Shown one piece after another: positions 53,594-63,053 of a stretch of 64,000 nucleotides of DNA. The translations under genes were made by a program, and so were the position numbers. Position 1 is the stretch's first letter; each line of letters begins with the position of its first letter. Origin of the DNA: Paenibacillus sp. GSMTC-2017 (GTDB taxonomy: Bacteria; Bacillota; Bacilli; Paenibacillales; Paenibacillaceae); NCBI RefSeq assembly GCF_016019935.1, contig NZ_JAECMT010000003.1, positions 602,208 through 666,207 of the forward strand, written 5' to 3'. The notes below the pieces were generated by a model. It did no database searches and was not told the DNA's origin. It saw only the letters and a list, made by a program, of their open reading frames with translations.

Positions 53594-53971
53594 GTGTCTG
53601 GTGGCAACTTAGATGATCCGAAGCTCGATCCATTCGAAATTAACTTTCTTCCTCAGTTCCGTGAAGGAAGAGGCGACAACGCTCCATTCATCAATAGCTA
53701 TGGTGTATTAATTGGAGACCATGAATATGAGTCGGATCATTCGCCCCTCCAAAATTGGAGTGTAGATACTGATCCTGCTGTAATGGCTGGTGATGAGTGG
53801 GTACACCCTTTTAAAGATATCGGATTTCATAGTCCTGTAAATAGAGAGTGGTTTGAGGAAGGGTTACCTCCACATCAAGAAGGCTTCACGCATCCAGAAG
53901 AGAATGTTGTTTTTGGAATTGACGAGCCATCCTCAGAAAATGAGTCAAAAATAGAACAGCAACCGAAGTGA
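53594..53971 (+). CDS. Small soluble protein, DUF3905-like
   Basis: 125 residues from the GTG at 53594, with AAGGAGGAA upstream. The sequence has a characteristic run of short motifs: LDPFEINFLPQFREG, YGVLIGDHEYES, DTDPAVMAGDEWVHPFKDI and FHSPVNREWFEEG. I recall this layout as DUF3905, seen in Bacillales; function unknown. There is no signal peptide or membrane segment. It lies 30 bp after the KinB-like kinase gene and may be cotranscribed. Confidence 0.55.
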   Translation: MSGGNLDDPKLDPFEINFLPQFREGRGDNAPFINSYGVLIGDHEYESDHSPLQNWSVDTDPAVMAGDEWVHPFKDIGFHSPVNREWFEEGLPPHQEGFTHPEENVVFGIDEPSSENESKIEQQPK

Positions 53972-54046
53972 TGACTTTGGTTGCTTTCTTTTCGTAAGGA
54001 ACGTTATAATAAGAGCTAAATTCAAGTTATTAAGGAGAGTGTCAGA

Positions 54047-54481
54047 ATGTCGATGTCATTTGAAAGATATATGGTAGATATGGTTCAACCAATGCGTGAT
54101 GATCTTACAAAGTTGGGTATTGAGGAGCTTCGTACACCTGAAGATGTTGAAGCTAATGTTCCAAATGCAGAAGGTACTGCACTTATCGTAATCAACTCCG
54201 TTTGTGGCTGTGCTGCAGGTCAATGCCGTCCTGGTGTTGCACAGGCGCTACAACATTCTGTTATTCCTAACAAATTATTTACTGTATTTGCAGGACAAGA
54301 TAAAGAAGCTACAGCTAAAGCTCGTGAATACTTTGCACCATACCCACCGTCTTCACCTTCTATTGCATTGATGAAAAACGGTGAGCTTGTTCATTTCATC
54401 GAACGTCATTCAATCGAAAATCGTTCAGCGGCTGATATCGCAGCTGATTTGACAGAAGCATTCGATAAATACTGCGTTTAA
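54047..54481 (+). CDS. Bacilliredoxin (BrxA/BrxB family)
   Basis: 144 residues, the usual YphP/YqiW length. Active-site CGC motif in VNSVCGCAAGQCRPG-like context, with a second Cys at GQC. Known role: removes bacillithiol from S-bacillithiolated proteins during oxidative stress. AAGGAGAG precedes the ATG. nadE follows after 13 bp on the same strand, suggesting cotranscription. Confidence 0.92.
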   Translation: MSMSFERYMVDMVQPMRDDLTKLGIEELRTPEDVEANVPNAEGTALIVINSVCGCAAGQCRPGVAQALQHSVIPNKLFTVFAGQDKEATAKAREYFAPYPPSSPSIALMKNGELVHFIERHSIENRSAADIAADLTEAFDKYCV

Positions 54482-54494
54482 TAGGAGCTGCCTT

Positions 54495-55304
54495 ATGACA
54501 TTACAAGAGCAAATTATCGAACGTCTCGGTGTGAAGCCAACTATCGATCCAGAAGTGGAAGTTCGCAAACGGATAGACTTTTTGAAAAGTTATGTGCTCA
54601 GTTCTGGCACGACAGGTCTATTAATTGCAATCAGCGGTGGACTTGATAGTGCTGTTGCTACTGGTTTGTGCAAACGAGCAACGGATGAATTGAGTGCTGA
54701 GTCAGGCAAGGAGTATATTACGTTAGGTGTATTCCAGCCCTATGCGAAGCAAGGGGATATTTCTGATAGCTATGCAGTTGCAGAAGCGTTTGGTCTTACG
54801 CATAAGGTTGAAACCAACATTGGTGAAGCCGTTGACGAAATAGCGCTGGAAGTCGAACATAGCTTCAAGTCGCTCGGTATTTCTCGCCATATTAGTCGTG
54901 GTGGGAAAGGTAATGTCATGGCAAGAACACGTATGGTCACACAATATGCACTGGCATTTGATTTGAACTTGCTTGTTGTTGGAACAGACCATGCATCAGA
55001 AGCGGTTACAGGCTTTTATACGAAGTGGGGAGATGGAGCAGTAGATATCACTCCGCTTAGCACACTTAATAAACGTCAAGTCCGACTAGTAGGCGCTCAT
55101 CTTGGAGTACCTGATAGCGTTCTAAACAAAGTACCAACTGCTGGTCTTTGGGAAGGTCAGACCGATGAAGATGAACTCGGCATCAAATACGATGAGAACA
55201 GCGACTATTTAGAAGGTAAAAAGATTGCTGATTCAACTCGCGAGAAGCTGGAAAAACAATATTTGAAGACAGAACATAAGAGATCTCCGATTCCGGGAAT
55301 CTAG
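54495..55304 (+). CDS. nadE: Ammonia-dependent NAD synthetase
   Basis: 269 residues, the ammonia-dependent class. The ATP pyrophosphatase P-loop is AISGGLDSAVATG near residues 43-55. MARTRMVTQYALAF, VGTDHASEAVTGFYTKWGDG and a final HKRSPIPG-like tail match NadE. Known role: last step of NAD+ biosynthesis, converting deamido-NAD with ammonia and ATP. 13 bp after the bacilliredoxin gene. A terminator follows. Confidence 0.95.
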   Translation: MTLQEQIIERLGVKPTIDPEVEVRKRIDFLKSYVLSSGTTGLLIAISGGLDSAVATGLCKRATDELSAESGKEYITLGVFQPYAKQGDISDSYAVAEAFGLTHKVETNIGEAVDEIALEVEHSFKSLGISRHISRGGKGNVMARTRMVTQYALAFDLNLLVVGTDHASEAVTGFYTKWGDGAVDITPLSTLNKRQVRLVGAHLGVPDSVLNKVPTAGLWEGQTDEDELGIKYDENSDYLEGKKIADSTREKLEKQYLKTEHKRSPIPGI

Positions 55305-55326
55305 TTCTGAGCGTGCTTGTTTATTT

Positions 55327-55367
55327 AAAAACCGTTTCAGACCCTTTGGTCTTGGGACGGTTTTTTT
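55327..55367 (+). terminator. Terminator after nadE
   Basis: AAAAACCGTTT pairs with an ACGGTTTTTTT arm, with inner CAGACC/GGTCTTG pairs and a U-run. Confidence 0.85.
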
Positions 55368-55494
55368 GCGCGGAGGGAGTTGTCACATTCACATATGTTT
55401 CACAGTAAAATAGCTCTATCGAGTCATGCCCGAGAGGTGCCGTCAGTGATACGATTAGAGAAGTAGACATTAACCAATGGAGGTTGATTATGTA

Positions 55495-56562
55495 ATGAAG
55501 ATTCGTAAAAAGGTAATTGGTGTAGCTTTGGCTGCAGTGTTAACAATTGGGGCTGCGGTTCCGGTGTTTGCACATGATGGCTGGTCTCAAGCTAATTCAC
55601 CAATAATAGCACCTGGACAAGTATCTTATGTTGAACTTATGTTAGGCAATCATTCTAATGAGCATAAAAGTTATCGCATTGCTGGACAATGGAGTGCAGA
55701 CACGTCCAAAGTGTATGTGACAACACCTGCTGGTGTTAAATCAGATATTACAAGCACACGTTTCTATACGGGTGAAGCTGCAACTGAAGCAGAACCAGCA
55801 CTTAACAATTATTTCGTTGCATCGTTTAAATCGAATGCTCCTGGTGCATACATAATATCAGTTGAAGGTGATAGTGTATTCAAGCGTGAAGGTGTAGGAA
55901 GTCGTACACTTCGCAGTGCCAAATCGTTTGTTGCTGTAGGAGATATTCCTGTACTAGAGCGTGTCAAAGCACTAAAAGGATTCGCTAAGGAAGTAAGCCC
56001 TGATCGTGCAGAGTTAATTCCGCACACGAATCCAGCTGCAATTACAACAGGGCAAGAGGTTTCCATCCAATTGCTGCTTAAAGGTAAACCACTTGCGGAT
56101 ACAGCTGTAGATGTTATACGCCGCAGCAACTCTGAAGCTACCCAGCTGAAAACAGATGCTAATGGATTTGTAACGCTTAAAGCAGGCGCAGCTGACTATT
56201 ATCTCGTTCGTGCAAAACCAGGAACGACAGAAGCAAAAGCTGGTGAATACGATAAAACGAGCTATGAAGCTACACTTACGTTTACTGTGCAGAATGAGTC
56301 ACCTAAACTGCCAGGAAAAGCAGCTGCTGGAGTACCTCATATTTATGTAAATGGTAACGTCATTTCGGCTGATGCTGGCGTTTCGATCGAAAAAGGGACT
56401 ACAAAAGTAACAGCGGACTTTGTTCGTAAATATATCACTGCTGATTATAAAGGAGATGACCTTTCAACACTTCGGACAGTAGCAGAAGCAAATGGTGCAA
56501 CGGTTGAATATTTCCCCGCAGTTGGCGATAATCGTGCAGCTGTTGCGATTTATACGAAGTAA
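55495..56562 (+). CDS. DUF4198 secreted protein (possible metal-transport accessory)
   Basis: 355 residues from the ATG at 55495, with GGAGGTTGAT upstream. A signal peptide ends near VFA; the mature protein begins HDGWSQANSP. The domain resembles DUF4198/NikM-type periplasmic proteins: QVSYVELMLGNHSNEHKS at the N-terminus, and a later TGQEVSIQLLLKGKPLADTAV beta-domain. Known role: members often sit with nickel or cobalt transporters; here the partner is CopCD, so copper is more likely. Histidines near the N-terminus (HDGW) resemble a metal site. Confidence 0.75.
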   Translation: MKIRKKVIGVALAAVLTIGAAVPVFAHDGWSQANSPIIAPGQVSYVELMLGNHSNEHKSYRIAGQWSADTSKVYVTTPAGVKSDITSTRFYTGEAATEAEPALNNYFVASFKSNAPGAYIISVEGDSVFKREGVGSRTLRSAKSFVAVGDIPVLERVKALKGFAKEVSPDRAELIPHTNPAAITTGQEVSIQLLLKGKPLADTAVDVIRRSNSEATQLKTDANGFVTLKAGAADYYLVRAKPGTTEAKAGEYDKTSYEATLTFTVQNESPKLPGKAAAGVPHIYVNGNVISADAGVSIEKGTTKVTADFVRKYITADYKGDDLSTLRTVAEANGATVEYFPAVGDNRAAVAIYTK

Positions 56563-56571
56563 CGGATAATT

Positions 56572-58728
56572 ATGAAGAAACCATATATTTTATTTAGCAT
56601 AATAGTGATGTTGTGGGCATGTTTGCCGAGCTTAGTCTCGGCACATGCCTATATTACTAAGTCGACCCCGCTGCCGAATTCTGAGCTTACGGAAGCTCCG
56701 TCATCCATTAAGCTTACTTTCAGCGAAGATATCGATGTTAAGTTAAGCAGTGTGACGTTAGAGAATCGAACAGACGGAACTGAAGTTGAAGGTGAACTAA
56801 GTAAAGATGGAGATAAAACACTCATCTATACGATCCCTGTATTAAAAAATGGTAAGTACAAAGTAACGTGGCAAGTACTTTCCGCAGATACACATATTGT
56901 AGATGGTTCATTTGTATTTACCGTGGGTGTAGAACTTGAAGCGAATAAACCCGATGATACAGTGTCGTTAGATGGTGGGGGAGAGTCGGACGCCTCAGGT
57001 AACGGAAATGTTGGAGCAACTGCAAAACCTACGGTGACTGGAAATAATGTTTCATCGGCGAAGCCGGTTGCTACAGCAGAGTCAGTTGTGTCTCTGAAAC
57101 CTTCTGCAACTCCGAAGGCTACAGTTACGGCAAATGTGACTGCGAAACCTACTTCGACTGAAACACCAAATCCTTCAGCCGCTGAAACGCCAGTACCTTC
57201 TTCGGTTGAAACGGCGAAACCAGCAGAGTCTGGTGGTGTAACTGGTACTGCAAAACCTGAAGAGTCTAGCGTAACTGAAACGATGAAGCCAGGTGAAGCT
57301 AGGGCTACTGAAACGATAATAGAACAATCAGATGCATCCGGAAGTGGGCAAAAAAGCACACCTATTGCTAACGTTAATACTGAAGTGAATAATTCACCCG
57401 CTAATGAATCAAATTCGGTCGAAGAAACGATCGCGATTGGTGAGAATGAAGAAATTGATGTTGAGTCCGAGAGTCATGATCATGCAGGCGGTCAACGTCT
57501 AATGGTGATACTTCGGATTTTTGATGTCTTTGCAGCTATTTTGCTAGGTGGAATATTATTTTTCCGTTTTGGGCTTTGGAGAGGTGTTCAAGGAAAAGCG
57601 CCATTTGGCTTCTCCCAAAATGCTGAGCGAGTAGTAATGGTGGTTGCAGCATTGATCTGGATTGCTTCAGGCGGTTATCGAGTCAATATGTTAGTTGAAC
57701 AATTTGGCGGTATTGAATGGAGCACAATTGTAACAACAACGATGGTAGGTCAAATTGCTTTACTCCGACCAGCAGCGGCATTGTTATTATTCGTTCTGGC
57801 ATTTGCACCGAGTAGAGATGACGTTTGGTCCAATCCACTAAAAGGAATAATTACGTTAGTAATAGTCGCCACTTTCCCGTTAACGGGTCATGCTTTTGCA
57901 GCTTCATCCGGCATGGAAGTATCTATTGTTGCTCATATTGTCCATATGGCGACTGCTGCAATTTGGGTCGGTGGGTTAGCTGGAATCTGGTCGCTGACCT
58001 ATCAACGTAACGGAATTGAGCAATTAAACAAGACAGCGGAGCGTTTCTCGAAATGGGCGTTAACTAGCATCATAGCAATCATCATTAGTGGTGTCTGGTT
58101 AACTGCAACTCAGCTATCAGCTCTAGAACAACTGTGGTCGAGTGAATATGGACGTTTAGCTTTAGCCAAGATCATTATTTTGATATTAGTCATCGGTATT
58201 GCGGCCATTCATCGCTCACTCAGAGCGAAAGCTAAAGGTGCAAGAGCATTAATAATCGGTGTAAGGCTTGAAATTGTATTAGCAGTTGGTTTAATCCTGT
58301 TAGCTGGTTGGTTATCGACAACATCCCCGCCTCCGGCAAAAGCTATAGCGAGCGGAGAGCCCATCTATTGGCATGTAATGGGTGAAAAAGCTCATATGAC
58401 GTTAAAGATAAATGTATCTGATGGAAATGAAGTTCAACTGGCGCGGCTAAATGTGTGGACACCAGAAAGCTTAGACGTTCCGAAAATGGTGAGCATTGCC
58501 TTTATTCCTGCGGGCGATTCAACTTCATCCTCTAATGGTGAGGTAGTCATTCCAGTTGAGCCTATTGTGTTAGAGAATGAACCATTCTCATTCCCAGGTT
58601 TTACGAAACACAACTATGAAGGTGAAGGGATGTTCTTCACTTCGACAGATGCTGGCAAGTTGACGGTTGATATAACGGACGCTGCTGGGGAAGTACATCA
58701 TTATGAGCGGGAGCTAGGGAGTGAGTAG
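56572..58728 (+). CDS. CopC-CopD fusion copper protein (YcnJ-like)
   Basis: 718 residues. The signal peptide ends so that the mature protein starts with His25 in AHAYITKSTP, the CopC copper ligand. Residues about 25-120 form the CopC beta-sandwich, ending DTHIVDGSFVFTV with a second His. A long Thr/Pro/Ser-rich linker (roughly 125-300) with ETAKP/TAKPT-like units follows. The CopD membrane part then has about eight helices (MVILRIFDVFAAILLGG onward), with a final soluble domain. Known role: YcnJ-like proteins import copper. It follows the DUF4198 gene after 10 bp and likely uses translational coupling. Confidence 0.9.
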   Translation: MKKPYILFSIIVMLWACLPSLVSAHAYITKSTPLPNSELTEAPSSIKLTFSEDIDVKLSSVTLENRTDGTEVEGELSKDGDKTLIYTIPVLKNGKYKVTWQVLSADTHIVDGSFVFTVGVELEANKPDDTVSLDGGGESDASGNGNVGATAKPTVTGNNVSSAKPVATAESVVSLKPSATPKATVTANVTAKPTSTETPNPSAAETPVPSSVETAKPAESGGVTGTAKPEESSVTETMKPGEARATETIIEQSDASGSGQKSTPIANVNTEVNNSPANESNSVEETIAIGENEEIDVESESHDHAGGQRLMVILRIFDVFAAILLGGILFFRFGLWRGVQGKAPFGFSQNAERVVMVVAALIWIASGGYRVNMLVEQFGGIEWSTIVTTTMVGQIALLRPAAALLLFVLAFAPSRDDVWSNPLKGIITLVIVATFPLTGHAFAASSGMEVSIVAHIVHMATAAIWVGGLAGIWSLTYQRNGIEQLNKTAERFSKWALTSIIAIIISGVWLTATQLSALEQLWSSEYGRLALAKIIILILVIGIAAIHRSLRAKAKGARALIIGVRLEIVLAVGLILLAGWLSTTSPPPAKAIASGEPIYWHVMGEKAHMTLKINVSDGNEVQLARLNVWTPESLDVPKMVSIAFIPAGDSTSSSNGEVVIPVEPIVLENEPFSFPGFTKHNYEGEGMFFTSTDAGKLTVDITDAAGEVHHYERELGSE

Positions 58729-58821
58729 GAGCGGGATTAAAAACCGTGATTTTTTATGCTATGGTTGACAACCTCTATACCATCTGCTAATGTCACCTTC
58801 AAGGAAAAGGCAGGTGTGCGA

Positions 58822-59217
58822 GTGATTATTGGAATAGGACATGATTTAACGGATGTTCGTCGAATAGCCGAAATGCTTGAAGGGAAAGTAGGCGAACGCT
58901 TCCTTGAGCGAATACTTACTTTGCGTGAAAGGGAGCTTGCAAGTAGCTATCGTGGGGCGCGTCTGCATCAATATGTAGCAGGGAGATTTGCTGCTAAGGA
59001 GTCGGTTTCAAAAGCATTTGGTTGTGGCATTGGAGCTTGTCTCGGTTTCCAAGATATCGATATTATTCGTGATGAACTCGGAAAACCTGGCTGCGTATTG
59101 AGTGATGACGCTTGGAGACGATTAAAGCTAGAATCGGAATCAGTTCGTATCCATATTACGATTACGCATGAAAGTGAAATAGCTTCTGCATTTGCTATCG
59201 TTGAACGAATAATGTAG
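58822..59217 (+). CDS. acpS: Holo-[acyl-carrier-protein] synthase AcpS
   Basis: 131 residues. The GTG at 58822 gives the family N-terminus VIIGIGHDLTDVRRI with the Mg2+-binding Asp. GRFAAKESVSKAFG carries the second metal Glu, and THESEIASAFAIV ends the fold. AAGGCAGGTG is a modest site. The longer frame to an ATG at 58756 gives a non-family extension. Known role: moves phosphopantetheine from CoA to ACP in fatty-acid synthesis. Stand-alone here. Confidence 0.93.
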   Translation: MIIGIGHDLTDVRRIAEMLEGKVGERFLERILTLRERELASSYRGARLHQYVAGRFAAKESVSKAFGCGIGACLGFQDIDIIRDELGKPGCVLSDDAWRRLKLESESVRIHITITHESEIASAFAIVERIM

Positions 59218-59279
59218 ACACCTTTCGCCCATACTTGGAATGTAATAGGTAGTAAGTATGCGGTGAAAGGAGCATGACG

Positions 59280-59507
59280 ATGAGTGGGCATAAGCAGCAA
59301 GGGGTAAAGCGTCGGTTCAAGACTGGACATATGGTACAGCATGAAGGATTGTATTCCAATGATTGGGGAGACGATCTCCTGCTAATACAGGGCGATTTGT
59401 TCCCTACCCATCCACAGATGGGTGAGACGAACTGGACATATGCTGGCCCATCTATTATGCATCTCTCCAAATCACCGAAAATAAATGGACATTATATCGG
59501 CTATTAA
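59280..59507 (+). CDS. Small YjzC-like protein
   Basis: 75 residues from the ATG at 59280, which follows AAAGGAGC by 7 bases; the ATG at 59274 lies too close. KRRFKTGHMVQHEGLYSN and later QGDLFPTHPQMGETNWTYAG match the small YjzC family (RFKTG...GD.FP...W.Y), reported in bacilli as a small soluble protein. Function unknown. Confidence 0.65.
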   Translation: MSGHKQQGVKRRFKTGHMVQHEGLYSNDWGDDLLLIQGDLFPTHPQMGETNWTYAGPSIMHLSKSPKINGHYIGY

Positions 59508-59549
59508 GCTACATCCTACGATTAAACAAATATAAATGTAACAATAAGG

Positions 59550-59588
59550 AAAGGTGCCCTCGGCAGGAATGTCGAGAGCACCTTTTTT
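59550..59588. terminator. Terminator between convergent genes
   Basis: AAAGGTGC (59550-59557) pairs with GCACCTTT (59578-59585), with an inner TCG/CGA element and a T-run; A residues flank the other side, so it can act in both directions. Confidence 0.8.
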
Positions 59589-59597
59589 AGTTTGTAA

Positions 59598-59942
59598 TTA
59601 TTTCAAACTAGCGAGCCATTCTGCAAGGGAAGTAATCTCTTCCTGAGTGAGTGAGTCTTTGAAGGCGGGCATTACTAGGTTTTCGCCTTCCTGAATTTGC
59701 TTTGTAATATCTTCTAAAGTCATACGGTTACCGATGTCTATCAAGGAAGTGTTCGGACCGACACGCCCTTGTAATTCGCTACCGTGACAGTTTAAACAGC
59801 GGGCTTTATAAAGAGCAGCTACATCAGAAGGTGCATCTTGGAGCGTTTTTTTGTCATCATCTCCACAACCGAATAAGGTAGCAAGTAGAAATGCGACTAT
59901 AAGTATTTTGACAACTTTAATTGGATTACGAAAGGTATACAC
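59598..59942 (-). CDS. Cytochrome c-551-type lipoprotein
   Basis: 114 residues from the GTG at 59942; a GTG at 59951 overlaps the AGGGAG ribosome binding site. Lipobox LFGC followed by a Lys/Asp-rich tether, then a small class I cytochrome c: CLNCHG heme attachment and axial Met in LVMPAFKDS. Known role: membrane-tethered electron carrier to terminal oxidases, like B. subtilis CccB. Alone in its unit. Confidence 0.92.
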   Translation of the reverse strand: MYTFRNPIKVVKILIVAFLLATLFGCGDDDKKTLQDAPSDVAALYKARCLNCHGSELQGRVGPNTSLIDIGNRMTLEDITKQIQEGENLVMPAFKDSLTQEEITSLAEWLASLK

Positions 59943-60104
59943 GAAGAGCACTCCCTTTATTTTTCACACGATGTTCCTAGTTATATAGGCTTATAATTCG
60001 TATAATAGAGTATAGTCGTAGAACAAACAACCGATAATGCTCCTCACCCTATGTGCGGATGTGCAAATAACGTCGGAACTGTGAATAGAGGAAGGAACAA
60101 GATC

Positions 60105-61325
60105 ATGACAGAGCAAGTAGCCAAAACTTATTTCAGCAAAGAGCTATTGTCATGGTATAGACTGCAGAAGCGGGATTTGCCATGGCGTAAAAATAGAGAT
60201 CCATACCGTATTTGGGTGTCGGAAATTATGTTGCAACAAACGAGAGTAGACACGGTCATACCGTATTATCACACCTTTATGAGCAAATTTCCAACCGTTC
60301 GTTCATTAGCTGAAGCGCCAGAAGAAGAGGTGCTGAAGTGCTGGGAAGGGCTTGGGTATTATTCACGTGCAAGGAACTTGCAAGCAGGTGCTAGAATGGT
60401 CGTTGAAAAATATGACGGAATTATTCCCGATGATAAGATGGCAGTATCTGGATTAAAGGGTGTTGGCCCCTACACGAGCGGAGCGATAATGAGTATCGCA
60501 TTTAATCGTCCTGAACCAGCGGTGGATGGCAATGTCATGCGTGTGTTATCAAGGTACTTCTGTTTAGAAGAAGATATAGCAAAACCAGCTACAAGAGTAG
60601 GCATTGAGAAGTTAGCCGTTACTCTTATCCCGGAAGGTGCTGCGGGAGACTTCAATCAAGCGCTAATGGAGCTAGGTGCGTTAGTATGCACACCAAAGTC
60701 GCCAAGCTGTCTGCCATGCCCAGTCATGGAGCACTGCGAAGCTAGACATACGGGTAGAGAGCTAGAACTTCCTATCAAAACAAAAGCTAAAGCTCCGCGT
60801 AAAGAGTTTAGATCTGCTGTTATCGTATTGGGCAAGGGAGAGAATGAGGGTAAGATCCTCGTTAGACAAAGACCAGCTACGGGGCTGCTTGCTCAAATGT
60901 GGGAGTTGCCGCATCTTCAAGTTCCTGATGATAAAAGTCAATGGTTCAGCGATTCTGCTTTGAAAGAGCAAGGTGAGCTTGCTGAGATGCTTAGCCATAT
61001 GGTTGAAGGGGATACAGGACTACTCATCCGGCCTAGAAATTGGCTGATGGATGCTGATCATATATTTAGCCATATCGTTTGGAAAATGCGTGTGTACGTG
61101 ACGGATCTTGGAGAAGAGTCTGTAGAGGATATACGGAAGCTTGCTGCCGTCTCTAGTGAAGACTTGCCGATGCTCGCGGCGGAATCGAATGAGGAATACG
61201 AAGTGCGAGAAGTTGCGAATACCAATAGTGATGTATTAACATATCGCTGGATTAGCAAAGAAGATATGGAGCAACTGCCTTTTCCTAATTTATTTTTGAA
61301 AATATTGCAGTATTATTGGAATTAG
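60105..61325 (+). CDS. mutY: A/G-specific adenine glycosylase MutY
   Basis: 406 residues from the ATG at 60105, with GAGGAAGGAAC upstream; the ATG at 60051 gives an unsupported 18-residue extension. Helix-hairpin-helix and catalytic Glu in VSEIMLQQTRVDTVIPYY, Asp in SIAFNRPEPAVDGNVMRVL. The [4Fe-4S] cluster ligands are seen as C-x6-C-x2-C-x5-C in CTPKSPSCLPCPVMEHCEA. The C-terminal NUDIX-like domain recognises 8-oxoG. Known role: removes A opposite 8-oxoguanine. Followed by the KDPG aldolase gene after 33 bp. Confidence 0.96.
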   Translation: MTEQVAKTYFSKELLSWYRLQKRDLPWRKNRDPYRIWVSEIMLQQTRVDTVIPYYHTFMSKFPTVRSLAEAPEEEVLKCWEGLGYYSRARNLQAGARMVVEKYDGIIPDDKMAVSGLKGVGPYTSGAIMSIAFNRPEPAVDGNVMRVLSRYFCLEEDIAKPATRVGIEKLAVTLIPEGAAGDFNQALMELGALVCTPKSPSCLPCPVMEHCEARHTGRELELPIKTKAKAPRKEFRSAVIVLGKGENEGKILVRQRPATGLLAQMWELPHLQVPDDKSQWFSDSALKEQGELAEMLSHMVEGDTGLLIRPRNWLMDADHIFSHIVWKMRVYVTDLGEESVEDIRKLAAVSSEDLPMLAAESNEEYEVREVANTNSDVLTYRWISKEDMEQLPFPNLFLKILQYYWN

Positions 61326-61358
61326 AATTGCTAAGCTGTCAGTGAAGGGATGAATGAG

Positions 61359-61991
61359 ATGAGTGAAATGCTGGATAAGCTGTTAGAGCATAAAATTGTC
61401 GCTATACTTAGAGGTATTGAGGATCGTCATGCAGATCAAGCTGCAAGGTCTCTCATTGACGGCGGCATACGTTTGATGGAAATAACGATGAATACAGCAG
61501 GTGCTGCTAGTATGATAGATCGTTGGCGCACACATTTTGGTGATGAAGCGTCAATTGGTGCAGGAACGGTAATAGATGTTGAATTAGCGAAAGAGGCTGT
61601 AGCTGCAGGGGCACAGTTTCTAATTTCTCCTAATTTAGATGAAGAAGTAATTGCTTATGGTCGTGAACGGGGTGTGTCTGTATGGCCGGGTGTTATGACT
61701 CCTACAGAAATTGTGAAAGCTTGGAAAGCGGGAGCAGATGCGGTTAAGCTGTTTCCGATGGGGACGCTTGGTATCGGTTATTTGAAAGAAATAAGAGCCC
61801 CGTTAGGAGATATCCCAATTCTAGCTACTGGAGGAGTAGATCTTCATAATATTAAAGAATACTTCCATGCAGGGGCAAATGCAGTAGGTATGGGAGGCAA
61901 GCTTGTACCAATGGATTCCATAAGGGAAGGTAAGTATGAAATAGTTACTGAACGTGCGCGCGCGTTTGTAGATGCTGTTCGTGATTTGTAA
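61359..61991 (+). CDS. eda: KDPG/KHG aldolase (2-dehydro-3-deoxyphosphogluconate aldolase)
   Basis: 210 residues from the ATG at 61359 (GAAGGG 9 bases upstream; an earlier ATG at 61350 overlaps it). Class I aldolase features: GGIRLMEITMNTAGA with the Glu, and Schiff-base Lys in AGADAVKLFPMGTLGIGYL. Known role: cleaves KDPG or 4-hydroxy-2-oxoglutarate in sugar-acid catabolism. Follows mutY, so may be cotranscribed with it. Confidence 0.9.
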   Translation: MSEMLDKLLEHKIVAILRGIEDRHADQAARSLIDGGIRLMEITMNTAGAASMIDRWRTHFGDEASIGAGTVIDVELAKEAVAAGAQFLISPNLDEEVIAYGRERGVSVWPGVMTPTEIVKAWKAGADAVKLFPMGTLGIGYLKEIRAPLGDIPILATGGVDLHNIKEYFHAGANAVGMGGKLVPMDSIREGKYEIVTERARAFVDAVRDL

Positions 61992-62012
61992 TCTGAAGGG
62001 GGTTATGGATTC

Positions 62013-62942
62013 GTGTTAACAGAATGGTGGTTTTATGTGGGAGTTATTGTAGCGTTATTCATCGTTTTCGGAGCATTAATATGGTGGATTGGGGCAAAGA
62101 GTCAACAACCGCGTATCGTACCGAACGACAAAGACCCGCAGATAGATACAGGATGGAAATCACTAACTTTTCAAAGCAGCGGGTTCAAAATAGAGGGATG
62201 GCTGTTACAGCCTGCGGTAGTTAGTGGGGAAGTTAATGGACTAACACCGATAGTCGTTATCGCACATGGCTGGGGCTCTAATCGGACTCGTGTGCTTCGG
62301 TATGCGAAGCCATTGTATGAAGCGGGATATGCAGTACTTATGTATGATGCTAGAAGTCATGGCGAAAGTGATAAGATAAAAGGCCCTTCCGCGCTAATGT
62401 TTCGCGATGATGTTATCGCAGCTGTAGCGGAAGCTCGCAAGCTGCCAGGCATAGACCCGCATCGAGTTGCTATTCTAGGACATTCTATGGGCGGATTCGG
62501 AACGTTGCTTGCTTTGGATGAAGGGCTTCGTGTGAATGCAGTAGTTACGGATTCGATGCCGGTACATTTTGATACGATGTTGAAAGCAGAGTTGGATAGT
62601 AAAAAACTACCGATGTTCCCGCTAGCCTATCTCATTCCAAAGATTTGGATGATTAGGTCAAAAATATCGAAAGAACAATTTGAGAGTGCGAATATTCCAG
62701 TTGTCCTAAAAAAGAATGCCGGAGCAGTCGAAGAAGGCAAACAGCCTGTGCTCATGCTTCATTCGTACGGAGACACATTTATTCCTGCGGATGATTTGAG
62801 CAAGCTTGTGAGAGAATTACCCCAAGGAACGATTGATACTGTTTTTGTGAACACAGAAGGACATAGCTCATCTGAGCAAGATCCTGGTTTTTGGAAGACT
62901 ATACTTCCTTTTCTTGAACAAGCGTTTGCTCGGCGAGTGTAG
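62013..62942 (+). CDS. Alpha/beta hydrolase with N-terminal membrane anchor
   Basis: 309 residues from a GTG at 62013 after GAAGGGGG. An N-terminal helix (WWFYVGVIVALFIVFGALI) anchors an alpha/beta hydrolase fold: oxyanion region VVIAHGWGSNRTR, nucleophile GHSMGGFG, acid at HSYGDTFIPADD and the final His in NTEGHSSSEQDP. Known role: family members are esterases or acyl-peptide hydrolases at the membrane face; substrate unknown. Start is moderately certain. Confidence 0.88.
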   Translation: MLTEWWFYVGVIVALFIVFGALIWWIGAKSQQPRIVPNDKDPQIDTGWKSLTFQSSGFKIEGWLLQPAVVSGEVNGLTPIVVIAHGWGSNRTRVLRYAKPLYEAGYAVLMYDARSHGESDKIKGPSALMFRDDVIAAVAEARKLPGIDPHRVAILGHSMGGFGTLLALDEGLRVNAVVTDSMPVHFDTMLKAELDSKKLPMFPLAYLIPKIWMIRSKISKEQFESANIPVVLKKNAGAVEEGKQPVLMLHSYGDTFIPADDLSKLVRELPQGTIDTVFVNTEGHSSSEQDPGFWKTILPFLEQAFARRV

Positions 62943-63053
62943 GTACATGAAAGATAGATTGTCTTCTCACAATAAGTGACTTCAACCAGAAATGTTGCTC
63001 CTTGCGCATCATTCCTGTATACAAGCATATGATGGTAGGGATAGGAGAGTAAC

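Noticed and set aside
56826..57359. Long minus-strand frame rich in Ala and Val over the CopC-CopD linker
   Set aside because: It mirrors the low-complexity Thr/Pro linker of the plus-strand gene, has no ribosome binding site and is not a separate gene.
60051..60104. Upstream ATG extension of mutY (18 residues)
   Set aside because: Family N-terminus and ribosome binding site place the start at 60105.
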